Positions 27,290-36,119 of a stretch of DNA of 44,437 nucleotides are shown piece by piece. Position numbers and translations under genes: made by a program. The stretch comes from Muribaculaceae bacterium. Its GTDB lineage: Bacteria > Bacteroidota > Bacteroidia > Bacteroidales > Muribaculaceae. How positions within the stretch are numbered: the stretch's first letter is position 1; every line of letters begins with the position of its first letter. The DNA is taken from assembly GCA_009775365.1 (NCBI GenBank), contig VSPM01000022.1, positions 1 through 44,437 of the forward strand, in the 5' to 3' direction. The notes beneath the pieces are model-generated. The model made no database searches. It was not told the DNA's origin and saw nothing but the letters and a program-made list of their open reading frames with translations.

Positions 27290-28486
27290 ATGTTGAAAGG
27301 TAAACACATAGTGCTTGGAATCACAGGCGGGATTGCAGCATATAAGTCGGCCTATCTGTTGAGGCTTCTGATTAAGAAGGGCGCGGAAGTTCAAGTTGTC
27401 ATAACGCCCAACGGCAAGGAGTTTATAACGCCCGCCACTTTGTCGGCACTTAGCGGAAAGCCGGTTGTGAGTGAGTTTTTTTCTGCCAACACGGGAGAAT
27501 GGCATAGCCATGTCGATCTCGGAATCTGGGCCGACCTTATGGTAGTGGCGCCTGCCACTGCGTCCACCATAGGAAAAATGGCCAACGGAATTGCCGACAA
27601 TATGCTTGTCACTACATATCTTTCAGCAAAAGAACCGGTGATGGTAGCCCCTGCCATGGATCTTGACATGTGGCTTCATCCGTCAACTCAGCGCAATGTG
27701 GCCACATTGCGGGAGGATGGCGTGATGATAGTGGAACCGGGCTCAGGAGAGCTTGCCAGCGGCCTTACAGGAAAGGGGCGCATGGCGGAGCCGGAAGAAA
27801 TAGCAGAAGCTGTTGAGTCATTTTTTGCAAGCAGAGAGTCGCTTGCAGGCAAGAGGGTGGTGGTGACTGCCGGCCCTACTTATGAGAATATAGACCCGGT
27901 GAGGTTTATAGGCAACTATTCAAGCGGGAAAATGGGGTTTGCCATTGCTGAGGAATTTGCGTCAAGAGGCGCTGAGGTTACACTTGTGGCCGGCCCGAGC
28001 CGGCTTTCTGTGTCTGACAGCAGGATAAAGAGAGTGGATGTGACTTCTGCCCGAGAAATGTGTGTAGCCGCTCTTGATGCGTCGGGCTCGGCTGACTACG
28101 TTGTGCTTGCCGCCGCTGTGGCTGACTATGCGCCGGCAGAAGTGTCAGACAAGAAAATCAAGCGTGAGAACAAGGATGAAGTCACGCTGCGTCTTGTTAG
28201 GAATCCGGATATTGCCGCCGCCATAGGTGAGAGAAAAAACGGGCAGGTGCTCGTAGGGTTTGCACTTGAAACCGACAACGAAGTCGAGAACGCAGTCAAG
28301 AAACTAAAGAAAAAGAATCTCGACTGGATAGTGTTGAATTCATTGCGCGACCCTGAGGCCGGGTTCATGAAAGACACTAATAAGATAACGATGCTTTCGG
28401 CCGATGGGGAGACATTGAAATTCGGTGCAAAAAGCAAAGCGGAAGTTGCAAAAGACATTGTGGATGTAGTCACGGCCAATAGATAA
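27290..28486 (+). CDS. coaBC: Bifunctional phosphopantothenoylcysteine decarboxylase/synthetase
   Basis: The fused enzyme makes 4'-phosphopantetheine for coenzyme A. The CoaC half (1-180) has GITGGIAAYKS, the catalytic histidine in SHVDLG (His74) and PAMDLDMW, which carries Asp where E. coli has Asn. The E. coli active-site cysteine is replaced by serine in ELASGLTGKGRM. The CoaB half (about 185-398) has VVVTAGPTYENIDPVRFIGN (20 residues) and the lysine-rich KKLKKKNLDWIVLN. It sits between the exonuclease and DUF4835 genes. The substitutions may be lineage variants rather than loss of function. Confidence 0.93.
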   Translation: MLKGKHIVLGITGGIAAYKSAYLLRLLIKKGAEVQVVITPNGKEFITPATLSALSGKPVVSEFFSANTGEWHSHVDLGIWADLMVVAPATASTIGKMANGIADNMLVTTYLSAKEPVMVAPAMDLDMWLHPSTQRNVATLREDGVMIVEPGSGELASGLTGKGRMAEPEEIAEAVESFFASRESLAGKRVVVTAGPTYENIDPVRFIGNYSSGKMGFAIAEEFASRGAEVTLVAGPSRLSVSDSRIKRVDVTSAREMCVAALDASGSADYVVLAAAVADYAPAEVSDKKIKRENKDEVTLRLVRNPDIAAAIGERKNGQVLVGFALETDNEVENAVKKLKKKNLDWIVLNSLRDPEAGFMKDTNKITMLSADGETLKFGAKSKAEVAKDIVDVVTANR

Positions 28487-28564
28487 TTCAGAGGCAGGTT
28501 GCGACATAGGGTTTGCGGGTGGTTCCGCGCTTTCAAATAATAAGGCCAAGAAAACGTTATTTAA

Positions 28565-29503
28565 ATGATGAATTTACGAAATATGAAAAACAATTTTCTG
28601 GTTCCGTTAATAATAACGGTTTTCTTGCTTGCTGTTTCTCCATGTGTGTCGGCGCAGGAGCTGCAATGCACCGTAGAGGTCAATTCAAGTTCGATAGAGG
28701 GCACCAACAAGAGTGTGTTTCAATCATTGCAGGAAAGCATCACGGAGTATTTCAACGAGACAAAGTGGACTAACGCGGTTTTCTCTCCCAATGAAAAGAT
28801 AGAATGCCGGTTTTTCCTGACTGTGAAGGAATATGCTGACGACAGGATTAAAGGAGACTTGCAAGTGCAGGTTTCGCGTCCTGTGTATAACAGCACCTAC
28901 ACCACGACTCTCCTGAATTTTAAAGACACCAAGATAGAGTTCGACTACCGTGAGGGTGACCCGCTTATCTTTAACGACAGCAGCTGGGACAGCAACCTCA
29001 CGGGAATACTGAATTTCTATGCCTATCTTTTTCTTGCCATCGATTTCGACAGTTTCTCTCCCAACGGCGGGCAGCCATATTTCGACAAGGCGGCGTCGAT
29101 TGTGCAAATGGCGCAGTCGAGTGGAGAAGTAGGGTGGAGAGCATTTGAAGACACCAAAAACCGAAGCGCCGTGTTGAGTTCGTTCACTGACAGCAACACC
29201 TCTGCCATTCGCGAAATGAATTATCAGTATCACCGCAAGGGTCTCGACGAGATGGTGACAAGCCCCGACAAGGGGCGTGCCGCAATAACGGAAGCGATAA
29301 AGGCAATTGGCACTGTCTATAAGAATGCTCCGATGTCGGTGGCGCTCTCAATGTTTCGTGACGCCAAGCTCGATGAACTTGTGAATGTCTATTCCAAGGC
29401 TCCGCAGTCGGAACGCGACGAGGTTTATGAACTTCTTCAGCCCATCTATCCCACCGATATGGAACGTCTCAATAAAATCAAGACTCCTGAAGAGAATCAG
29501 TGA
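28565..29503 (+). CDS. DUF4835 family exported protein (PorD-like)
   Basis: The 312-residue protein has an N-terminal signal peptide ending VSAQ. In-frame ATGs at 28565, 28568 and 28583 are all possible; the last gives the most compact signal peptide. The mature part matches the Bacteroidetes DUF4835 family, which is annotated as the type IX secretion protein PorD in some species. Family features include LQCTVEVNSSSI at the mature start, the FYAYLFLAIDFDSFSPNGG block and a C-terminal helical half. It lies between coaBC and recN, the usual place in Bacteroidales. Function in this organism is inferred only. Confidence 0.85.
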   Translation: MMNLRNMKNNFLVPLIITVFLLAVSPCVSAQELQCTVEVNSSSIEGTNKSVFQSLQESITEYFNETKWTNAVFSPNEKIECRFFLTVKEYADDRIKGDLQVQVSRPVYNSTYTTTLLNFKDTKIEFDYREGDPLIFNDSSWDSNLTGILNFYAYLFLAIDFDSFSPNGGQPYFDKAASIVQMAQSSGEVGWRAFEDTKNRSAVLSSFTDSNTSAIREMNYQYHRKGLDEMVTSPDKGRAAITEAIKAIGTVYKNAPMSVALSMFRDAKLDELVNVYSKAPQSERDEVYELLQPIYPTDMERLNKIKTPEENQ

Positions 29504-29544
29504 TTGTCTTGCGGTGGAAAAAGTATGGTTAATAATTTTATAAG

Positions 29545-31215
29545 ATGCTTGAAAGTCTGACAATAAAGAACTACGCTCTGATTGATGATGTCAGTCTGCA
29601 CTTTGATCCCGGCTTTGTAATTGTCACCGGCGAGACCGGTGCGGGCAAGTCAATCATGCTCGGGGCTCTTGCTCTTCTTCTTGGAGAGAGAGCGGAGACG
29701 AAGGCCATATCCGACAAGACAAGGAAATCTGTGATAGAGGCAACATTTTCCGGCATTGACCCGCAATTGCAGGATGTGCTGGAATCTAATGGGCTTGAAT
29801 GGAATCCGCAGGAGTTGATTGTGAGAAGGGAGGTTTCGCCTTCCGGGCGTTCGAGGGCTTTCGTGAATGACACCCCGGTCACTCTTCAGGTGCTTTCGGC
29901 TGTGACCGGTAATCTTGTAGACATTCATTCTCAGCACAGCAATATTGTGTTGTCGCAAAGTTCGAGCCATCTTTCAATTATTGATGCTTTTGCCGGCAAC
30001 AAGGGTATTCTTGCTGACTACAAGAAAGACTTTTCAAAATATGTGGCGCTTCGTGCAAAAATAAAGAAAATAAGGGAGAGGATTGAAAAGAACAGGGAGA
30101 ATCGTGATTTTATCGTGTTTCAGCTTGAGCAGCTCGATAAGATCAAGCCACGCGAAGGAGAGTTGAAGCAAATTGAGCAGGAGTTTGATATGCTCAGTGA
30201 TTCCGACCAGATTCGCGAAGACCTCGGCGAGGCATACAATCTTCTTGAAGCCGGCGACCGCGCCATGATTCCATCTCTGTCCATAGTGTCGGATTCGCTT
30301 TCAAAAGTGAATATGTCGCTTTTTGAAGAAGATGGCGGCGAAGAGCTCATGAGGCGTCTGGAATCACTGAGGATAGAACTCAAAGATATATCGGAGACTG
30401 TCTACGACTATCTTGACCGGGTTGAATCAGATCCTGCGCGTCTGGCGAAAGTCACGGCCAGAATGAACCTTCTTTATGATGCCATAAAGCATTTTAAAGT
30501 GAGTGACGAGGCCGGGCTTGTGAATCTTCACGCCGACCTCCGGCAGCGTCTTGACTCTATTGACGGCGGCGATATAGACATTGCCGAGATGGAGACGGAG
30601 GCAAAGTCGCTTGCCAGAGAATTAAAAACAAAGGCTGGGCTTCTTACCGAGGCAAGAAAGAGAGCGGCAGCAGAGTTTGCCGACATTCTAACGATGACCG
30701 CCAAGCCTCTCGGGCTTCCCAATTTGCGCTTTGAGGTGGAATTGACTCAAGGGAAGCTCACTTCTGAAGGGCAGGACAGCGCGGAGTTTGTGTGCAGTTT
30801 CAACAAGAACCATGCCATGCAGCCGATGTCGAAAGTGGCTTCCGGCGGAGAAACAGCTCGCCTTATGCTTAGCATAAAGTCGATTATGGCAAAATGCATG
30901 AATCTCCCTACCGTAATTTTTGATGAGGTCGACACAGGAGTGTCGGGGGAGATTGCAGATAAGATGGGCGGGATGATGAAGAGAATGGGAAAGGAGATGC
31001 AGGTGATCGCCATCACGCATCTTCCGCAGGTGGCCGCCAAGGGCGACAGCCATTTCAAAGTCTATAAGACTGACAACGAAGAGCGAACTGTGTCGCATGT
31101 GCGTCGGTTGTCTGACGAGGAAAGAATACGGGAGCTGGCCGGAATGCTTTCCGGCACAACAGTCAACGAGGCCGCAATGCTAAATGCCCGTGAGCTTCTT
31201 GGGTCGGCAGAGTGA
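29545..31215 (+). CDS. recN: DNA repair protein RecN
   Basis: RecN is an SMC-like ATPase acting early at double-strand breaks. The 556-residue product has Walker A GETGAGKS (29-36), a long coiled coil through the middle, the ABC signature SGGETARLML, and Walker B VIFDEVDTGVSG with the following ITHLPQVAA switch. Length and motif order match the family. It is between the DUF4835 gene and rlmB; no SOS box was identified upstream. Confidence 0.96.
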   Translation: MLESLTIKNYALIDDVSLHFDPGFVIVTGETGAGKSIMLGALALLLGERAETKAISDKTRKSVIEATFSGIDPQLQDVLESNGLEWNPQELIVRREVSPSGRSRAFVNDTPVTLQVLSAVTGNLVDIHSQHSNIVLSQSSSHLSIIDAFAGNKGILADYKKDFSKYVALRAKIKKIRERIEKNRENRDFIVFQLEQLDKIKPREGELKQIEQEFDMLSDSDQIREDLGEAYNLLEAGDRAMIPSLSIVSDSLSKVNMSLFEEDGGEELMRRLESLRIELKDISETVYDYLDRVESDPARLAKVTARMNLLYDAIKHFKVSDEAGLVNLHADLRQRLDSIDGGDIDIAEMETEAKSLARELKTKAGLLTEARKRAAAEFADILTMTAKPLGLPNLRFEVELTQGKLTSEGQDSAEFVCSFNKNHAMQPMSKVASGGETARLMLSIKSIMAKCMNLPTVIFDEVDTGVSGEIADKMGGMMKRMGKEMQVIAITHLPQVAAKGDSHFKVYKTDNEERTVSHVRRLSDEERIRELAGMLSGTTVNEAAMLNARELLGSAE

Positions 31216-31303
31216 TCCACATCCGATAATCGCGCCTCGAGCATGAGAGAAAGGCATGCGTATATAATATAATGATGGCTAACAGTATTTAAAAATTTAG
31301 ACA

Positions 31304-32059
31304 ATGGACAAGAACGATTATATTTTTGGAATAAGAGCGATTCTTGAAGCGATAGAAGCAGGCAAGAGTATTGACAAAGTGCTTCTGCGCAGAGAAATCG
31401 GTGGAGACCTTGCAAAAGAGTTGATTGAAAAAGTCAGAGAATATGACATTGTGATGCAACGTGTCCCTCTTGAGAAACTGAATCGAATCACGATGAAGAA
31501 CCATCAGGGGGCGATAGCCTTGTTGTCGCCTGTGGGTTATCATAAAGTTGACAACGTGATTCCGCAGCTGTATGAAGATGGCAAGACTCCACTGGCGGTG
31601 GTGCTTGACGGAGTGACCGACGCCCGCAATTTCGGGGCTATAGCTCGTAGTGCAGACTGCGCGGGAGTTGATTTCATAGTCATACCTGAGCGAGGAAGCG
31701 CCTCTGCAAGTTCTGATGCAGTGAAAGCTTCGGCAGGAGCGTTGTTCTATGTGCCCGTTTGCAGGGAGCGCGACACATTGTCGGCCGTGCGCAAGCTCAA
31801 AGATAACGGATATCTTATCGTGGGAGCCTCAGAGAAGGGTGCCGAGAGTTATGTCAAGGCCGATTATACAGTGCCTGTGGCCATAGTTATGGGGGCGGAA
31901 GACACCGGCATCTCTCCGGAAGTGCTGAAAGTGTGCGACACACTCGCCGCTATCCCGATTCTCGGAAACATCGGCTCGTTAAATGTGTCGGTGGCAGCCG
32001 GCGTCATGCTGTATGAAGCGGTGAGACAGCGCCTCGAAGCGGGGTTCAAGACGAAATAA
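31304..32059 (+). CDS. rlmB: TrmH-family 23S rRNA 2'-O-methyltransferase (RlmB type)
   Basis: The 251-residue SPOUT methyltransferase has an N-terminal substrate-binding domain (YIFGIRAILEAIE) and the knotted catalytic domain with DGVTDARNFGAIARSADCAG (20 residues), MGAEDTGIS and IPILGNIGSLNVSVAAGVML (20 residues). These fit RlmB, which methylates G2251 in the 23S P-loop; TrmH-family specificity is otherwise hard to assign. It ends the dnaN-to-rlmB run, and a new promoter for nusB follows immediately. Confidence 0.88.
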   Translation: MDKNDYIFGIRAILEAIEAGKSIDKVLLRREIGGDLAKELIEKVREYDIVMQRVPLEKLNRITMKNHQGAIALLSPVGYHKVDNVIPQLYEDGKTPLAVVLDGVTDARNFGAIARSADCAGVDFIVIPERGSASASSDAVKASAGALFYVPVCRERDTLSAVRKLKDNGYLIVGASEKGAESYVKADYTVPVAIVMGAEDTGISPEVLKVCDTLAAIPILGNIGSLNVSVAAGVMLYEAVRQRLEAGFKTK

Positions 32060-32070
32060 TGATTGCGAAA

Positions 32071-32102
32071 TTTGGCTATTAGAACGTTTTAGGCTAATTT
32101 TG
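32071..32102 (+). promoter_or_regulatory. Predicted promoter of the nusB-yajC region
   Basis: TTTG (32071-32074), a 20-base spacer and TAATTTTG (32095-32102) match the consensus exactly, 61 bases before nusB. Confidence 0.75.
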
Positions 32103-32162
32103 CACTCGGAATTGAAGAATCTTTTCCGACAAGAAATATAAACAATACGACCATAAAGAGTT

Positions 32163-33566
32163 ATGATAAATCGTGTGTTGATAAGAATAAAGGTGATTCA
32201 GCTTCTTTATTCATATCTTTTGATTGAAAACCATTTCATGATTGAATCTCAGCCGTCGGCTCCTACAAAGGAAAAGAGATTCGCCTACAATCTTTATCTC
32301 GACATGTTGATGTTGATGATCAGGATTTCAGAGAGAATAGAGAAAAGAGGAGGTTATCGCCCGCTGGAAGACACGCGGTTCATAAAGAAAATTCTTGCCG
32401 ATGACAAGGTGAAGTCGTTGCAGATGAAATTTCGTGTAGATGAATTTTCACTTCAGGGAGTAGTCAACGCTCTTGCCGAGCAGGTCAAAGAGAGCGGAGT
32501 GTATAAGAACTATTTGAAAAATCTTGACACCGACAAGGGTGAAGACGATAAAATCTGGGAGCAGCTGTTCAATCTTGTTATTTCTCCCAATCCATTGCTT
32601 AATTCGGCATTCACGCGCAGAGAGAACTATACGATACGCGGCGTGGAGCGCATGAAGGAGATGATGGCTGACACTTTCAGTAACTTCTACGCTTCTCGCG
32701 ACAATATAGACGATGCTGTCAACACTCTTGCCGTGAGCATGGCAAAAGCAAGAGAATTATATTTCAGATTGCTTCTCCTTCCTGTTGAGCTCACAAATTT
32801 GCGCGAACAGCAGATTGACGAGAACCGCCATAAATATATCACTACAGCAGAAGATCTCAATCCGAACATGCGCTTTGTGGAAAATGCTCTGGTGAGCGCC
32901 ATAAGAGAGGATGAAGATGTGCTTGCATATGTGGAGCAAAACAAGCTTTCCTGGATGTCGGACGAGCCGAGATTGCTTGATTCTCTTCTCAAGAGCATCA
33001 TGGAGTCGGATCTTTATGCCGAGTATATGAATTTCCCTGCCACGGATTTTCATACAGATTGCGAGTTCTGGAGAAATGTTTTCAAGCAGATAGTGTTCCA
33101 CAATGAGGATTTCCTTGAGATGTTGGAGTCGATGTCCGTGTTCTGGAACGACGACATTGAAATCATAGGCACATTCTTCTTGAAGACTCTCAAACGTTTT
33201 GAAGAGAGCGGCCAGGGCGACAAGGTGGTGCTCCCCATGTATAAGGACGACGAGGACGCCGCATTCGGAAAACGTCTGTTTGTGGACGTCGTTAAAAACA
33301 AGGATGTCTATCGCCGTTATATCGATGAGTCAGTAAAAACCGACAAGTGGGATTCCGACCGTCTTGCAGTGATGGACGTGGTCATCACGATGGCTGCATT
33401 GTCAGAGATTATAAATTTTCCGAAGATTCCACTTGTGGTCAGCATTAATGAATACATAGAGCTGGCCAAAAGTTACAGCACATCAAAAAGCGGAGCTTTT
33501 GTCAATGGCATACTTCATTCCATAGTCACTAGGCTTAGAGAAGAAGGAAAGATATTAAAAAGTTAA
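32163..33566 (+). CDS. nusB: NusB with internally duplicated N-terminal module
   Basis: NusB is the RNA-binding antitermination factor that works with NusE/S10 on rRNA operons. The C-terminal half (about 320-467) is a clear NusB domain (DRLAVMDVVITMAALSEI; INEYIELAKSYSTSKSGAFV, 20 residues; NGILHSIV). The N-terminus MINRVLIRIKVIQLLYSY is also standard. The 467-residue length is far above the roughly 310 usual in Bacteroidales. The extra length looks like a duplication: residues about 36-145 align with about 195-318 (RF[I/V], ES-x-[V/L]Y-x2-Y, then D-x3-W). It starts a new transcription unit. Confidence 0.88.
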   Translation: MINRVLIRIKVIQLLYSYLLIENHFMIESQPSAPTKEKRFAYNLYLDMLMLMIRISERIEKRGGYRPLEDTRFIKKILADDKVKSLQMKFRVDEFSLQGVVNALAEQVKESGVYKNYLKNLDTDKGEDDKIWEQLFNLVISPNPLLNSAFTRRENYTIRGVERMKEMMADTFSNFYASRDNIDDAVNTLAVSMAKARELYFRLLLLPVELTNLREQQIDENRHKYITTAEDLNPNMRFVENALVSAIREDEDVLAYVEQNKLSWMSDEPRLLDSLLKSIMESDLYAEYMNFPATDFHTDCEFWRNVFKQIVFHNEDFLEMLESMSVFWNDDIEIIGTFFLKTLKRFEESGQGDKVVLPMYKDDEDAAFGKRLFVDVVKNKDVYRRYIDESVKTDKWDSDRLAVMDVVITMAALSEIINFPKIPLVVSINEYIELAKSYSTSKSGAFVNGILHSIVTRLREEGKILKS

Positions 33567-33593
33567 TCCGTTGCATTTTTACATCCGTCTACA

Positions 33594-33627
33594 GTTTGGA
33601 AAAGAGAGGGAAAGTTTGTAACTTTGT
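33594..33627 (+). promoter_or_regulatory. Predicted yajC promoter
   Basis: TTTG (33594-33597) and TAACTTTG (33620-33627) are separated by 22 bases, slightly longer than usual. It lies 36 bases before yajC. Confidence 0.55.
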
Positions 33628-33663
33628 AGCATTATTAGCAAAAACATCGAAAACTAAACAATA

Positions 33664-33981
33664 ATGAACCTACTAAATGCAATGCTCCTGCAGGCTCAGG
33701 GACAAGGCGGCGGCCTTAGCGGCATAATAATGATTGTTGCGATGATTGTGATATTCTATTTTTTCATGATCCGTCCGCAGTCAAAAAAGCAGAAAGAAAT
33801 CAAGAAGGCGCGTGAGGCCATGCAGAATGGCGACAAGGTAATCACCGCCGGCGGCATACATGGAAAAATCAAGGACATTTCAGACGATACCATTTTGATA
33901 GACATAGCCCCCGGAGTGAGCATCAAAGTTGACAAGACATCTGTTTATCCTGCGGGAGCCGACAAGGCTGAAAAGAAATAA
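33664..33981 (+). CDS. yajC: Sec translocon accessory protein YajC
   Basis: YajC associates with SecDF and assists protein export and membrane insertion. The 105-residue protein has one N-terminal membrane helix (IIMIVAMIVIFYFFMIRPQ), the RPQSKKQKE basic motif and the family region GDKVITAGGIHGKI. It is followed by a hairpin with U-tract (34002-34036) placed directly before the YbbR gene, so downstream expression may be attenuated. Confidence 0.94.
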   Translation: MNLLNAMLLQAQGQGGGLSGIIMIVAMIVIFYFFMIRPQSKKQKEIKKAREAMQNGDKVITAGGIHGKIKDISDDTILIDIAPGVSIKVDKTSVYPAGADKAEKK

Positions 33982-34001
33982 TAAAAGCATAAAAAGCAAG
34001 G

Positions 34002-34036
34002 GCCGGCGGCGGTAGAACGCCTCCGGCAGTTTTTAT
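34002..34036 (+). terminator. Terminator or attenuator between yajC and the YbbR gene
   Basis: A GC-rich stem (34002-34011 with 34018-34027, one C-T mismatch) with a 6-base loop is followed by a T-rich tail (GTTTTTAT) that runs up to the next ATG at 34037. Confidence 0.6.
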
Positions 34037-35014
34037 ATGGGACAAAAAATTGAAACAGCACGCACAAAATGGAAGCAACTCAAGAAAACTTCGAGTTTCC
34101 ATGATGCCGTGCTTTTTCTTATTTTTGTGGCTATAAGTGCTTTATTCTGGTTTATACTTGCCCTTAACGACAGCGCTCAGGACAATTTTAATGTAAAGAT
34201 TCAGATCACCAATGTGCCTGACACAGTCACGTTTATAAGTGATATTCCAGAGAAAGTGCATGTAAGTGTGCGCGACAAGGGCACTAATCTGTGGAGAAGC
34301 GGCATTTTGCGTCATCCGTCGGTGGATATCGACTTTAAAGAGTATTCTTCAAACGGTGTGATGCGGTTCACTCATTCTGATTTGATGAGCGCGTTGAAAG
34401 GCACGTTCGGTTCCACGGCTCAGATTACATCGTCGTCGATTGATTCCCTTCGACTTGTCTACACTACAAACAAAGGGAAGCGTGTCCCTGTCACTGTTGT
34501 CGGCGCAATTTATCCTGCCTCCGGAAGCATTCTTGAAGGAGATATACGGACAGAGCCGTCGAGTGTGTATGTGTACGGCGATAAATCGGTGGTAGACACT
34601 ATCCATAAGGTTGTCACAGACCATATAGAAATGAAGGATGTTTCGGAAACAACGTCGGTGGAAGTAGAGTTGCGAAAAATCAAAGGAGCACGTATCATGC
34701 CGTCGATGGTGAAAGTGACTGTGCCGATAGAGCCGCTTGTAAGAAAAGAGGCAATGATTACAATTACCGCAGTGAATGTGCCTAATGGCGAGAGCCTGTT
34801 GCTTTTCCCGTCGAAAGTGCCTGTAGATTATTATGTGGCTATGAGCAGGCTTTCTGACAATGATGACGACGACATAGAATTGCAAGTGGACTACAACGAC
34901 ATTGCACGTTCCTCTTCAAGCAGGCTTCACGTGGAAACCGTGCGTTTCCCTGACAGGCTCAGGAATGTCAATCTGAAGTCAGACAGCGTAGAATACACAA
35001 TTGTTAAAAACTGA
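34037..35014 (+). CDS. YbbR-like domain protein
   Basis: The 325-residue protein has one membrane helix near the N-terminus (about 23-43, AVLFLIFVAISALFWFILAL, 20 residues), followed by an extracytoplasmic part with YbbR-like beta domains (for example PVTVVGAIYPASGSILEG and SSVYVYGDKSVVDTI). In Gram-positive bacteria YbbR (CdaR) proteins regulate the CdaA diadenylate cyclase, but no cdaA gene is adjacent here, so the role is open. It shares one base with coaE (TGATG), which implies coupling. Confidence 0.85.
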   Translation: MGQKIETARTKWKQLKKTSSFHDAVLFLIFVAISALFWFILALNDSAQDNFNVKIQITNVPDTVTFISDIPEKVHVSVRDKGTNLWRSGILRHPSVDIDFKEYSSNGVMRFTHSDLMSALKGTFGSTAQITSSSIDSLRLVYTTNKGKRVPVTVVGAIYPASGSILEGDIRTEPSSVYVYGDKSVVDTIHKVVTDHIEMKDVSETTSVEVELRKIKGARIMPSMVKVTVPIEPLVRKEAMITITAVNVPNGESLLLFPSKVPVDYYVAMSRLSDNDDDDIELQVDYNDIARSSSSRLHVETVRFPDRLRNVNLKSDSVEYTIVKN

Positions 35015-35589
35015 TGCGGAGATTGATAGGAATCACCGGAGGAATAGGTTCCGGAAAAAGCGTGGTTGCCCGAATTGCCCGTTGCAACGGTTTTTTTGTG
35101 TATGATTGCGATCTGGAGGCACGGAGGCTGATGCAGGAGGATTCCCGTCTTGTGGCCTGTCTGAAATCGTTGCTTGGAGAGGAGGCATATCTTGACGATA
35201 ATTCCCTCGACAGGAAATATGTTGCGTTTCGTATATTCCGCGAAGCGGATTTAAGGGAAAAAGTGAACAACCTCGTTCATTCTGCCGTGAAGGAAGACTT
35301 TCTCAGGTTTGCGGAAAGCAAGGATAGTAAGGTGTTTGTGGAATCTGCTATACTTTTTTCAAGCCATCTTGCGGAAGTGTGCGACTCGGTGTGGATGGTT
35401 ATCGCTCCGGAGGAAGTGAGAATATCCCGCGTCATGGCTCGCAACAACGTTTCAGCTGATGAGGTTAAGGAGAGGATAAGGGTTCAAAGCGAGGAATTTT
35501 CTTGTCTGCCTGAAGAGAAAACCGAATTTCTTGATAATGGCGGAGAAGTTCCTATTCTTGAAAAGATACTTAAATTGTTGGATGAATAA
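35014..35589 (+). CDS. coaE: Dephospho-CoA kinase
   Basis: CoaE performs the last step of coenzyme A synthesis, phosphorylating the 3'-hydroxyl of dephospho-CoA. The 191-residue P-loop kinase has GGIGSGKS (8-15), YDCDLEARRLM in the substrate region and a lid-type segment near RISRVMARNNVS. It overlaps the YbbR gene by one base and lies 17 bases before the DUF5606 gene. The other CoA gene in the window, coaBC, is in a separate operon. Confidence 0.95.
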   Translation: MRRLIGITGGIGSGKSVVARIARCNGFFVYDCDLEARRLMQEDSRLVACLKSLLGEEAYLDDNSLDRKYVAFRIFREADLREKVNNLVHSAVKEDFLRFAESKDSKVFVESAILFSSHLAEVCDSVWMVIAPEEVRISRVMARNNVSADEVKERIRVQSEEFSCLPEEKTEFLDNGGEVPILEKILKLLDE

Positions 35590-35606
35590 ATAATTTGGAA
35601 TAAATT

Positions 35607-36029
35607 ATGCTAAGAGAGATTTTATCAATCACCGGCAAGCCCGGGCTTTTCCGTATAGTGTCGCAAGGTAATCGTATGCTCGTTGTTGAGGAATTGAAAA
35701 CAAAGAAGCGTTTCCCCGCTCATTCAAGAGACAAAGTTGTGTCGCTTGGCGACATAGCAATGTATACTGACTCGGGCGACAAACCCTTGGGCGAGATTCT
35801 GGATCTTGTGTATGCCCATAACGGGGGTAAGGCCATTGACGTGAAGCAGTTGGTTTCCGATGGCAGGCTTCGTGAAGAGTTTGAGGCTGTTATCCCCGAC
35901 TTTGATAAAGACAGAGTGTATGACAACGACATCAAAAAACTCTTTACATGGTATAATATCCTCGTAGAAGAGGGAATGACAAAGTTCTCTGAAGACAAGC
36001 CGGAAGGTGAAGAGAAAACGGAGGAATAA
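35607..36029 (+). CDS. DUF5606 family protein
   Basis: The 140-residue soluble protein matches the Bacteroidetes DUF5606 family: it starts MLREILSITGKPGLFRIVSQ (20 residues), has KKRFPAHSRDKVVSLGDIAM (20 residues) and a C-terminal DNDIKKLFTWYNIL segment, and ends in an acidic tail. No function is known to me. Its conserved place after coaE is its main clue. The unit ends at a long perfect palindrome (36058-36107). Confidence 0.85.
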   Translation: MLREILSITGKPGLFRIVSQGNRMLVVEELKTKKRFPAHSRDKVVSLGDIAMYTDSGDKPLGEILDLVYAHNGGKAIDVKQLVSDGRLREEFEAVIPDFDKDRVYDNDIKKLFTWYNILVEEGMTKFSEDKPEGEEKTEE

Positions 36030-36057
36030 TGTAGGTTTGCAAATATAAACATACTGA

Positions 36058-36107
36058 TTAATAAAACAGCAATGAATCCACCGGTGGATTCATTGCTGTT
36101 TTATTAA
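36058..36107. terminator. 50-bp perfect palindrome, bidirectional terminator
   Basis: The left arm 36058-36082 and right arm 36083-36107 are perfect reverse complements (25 bp each) with no spacer; CCGG lies at the centre. The arms are A-rich on the left and T-rich on the right, as expected of a two-way terminator between the plus-strand DUF5606 gene and the minus-strand small ORF. Confidence 0.8.
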
Positions 36108-36119
36108 CGATGAAAAATC

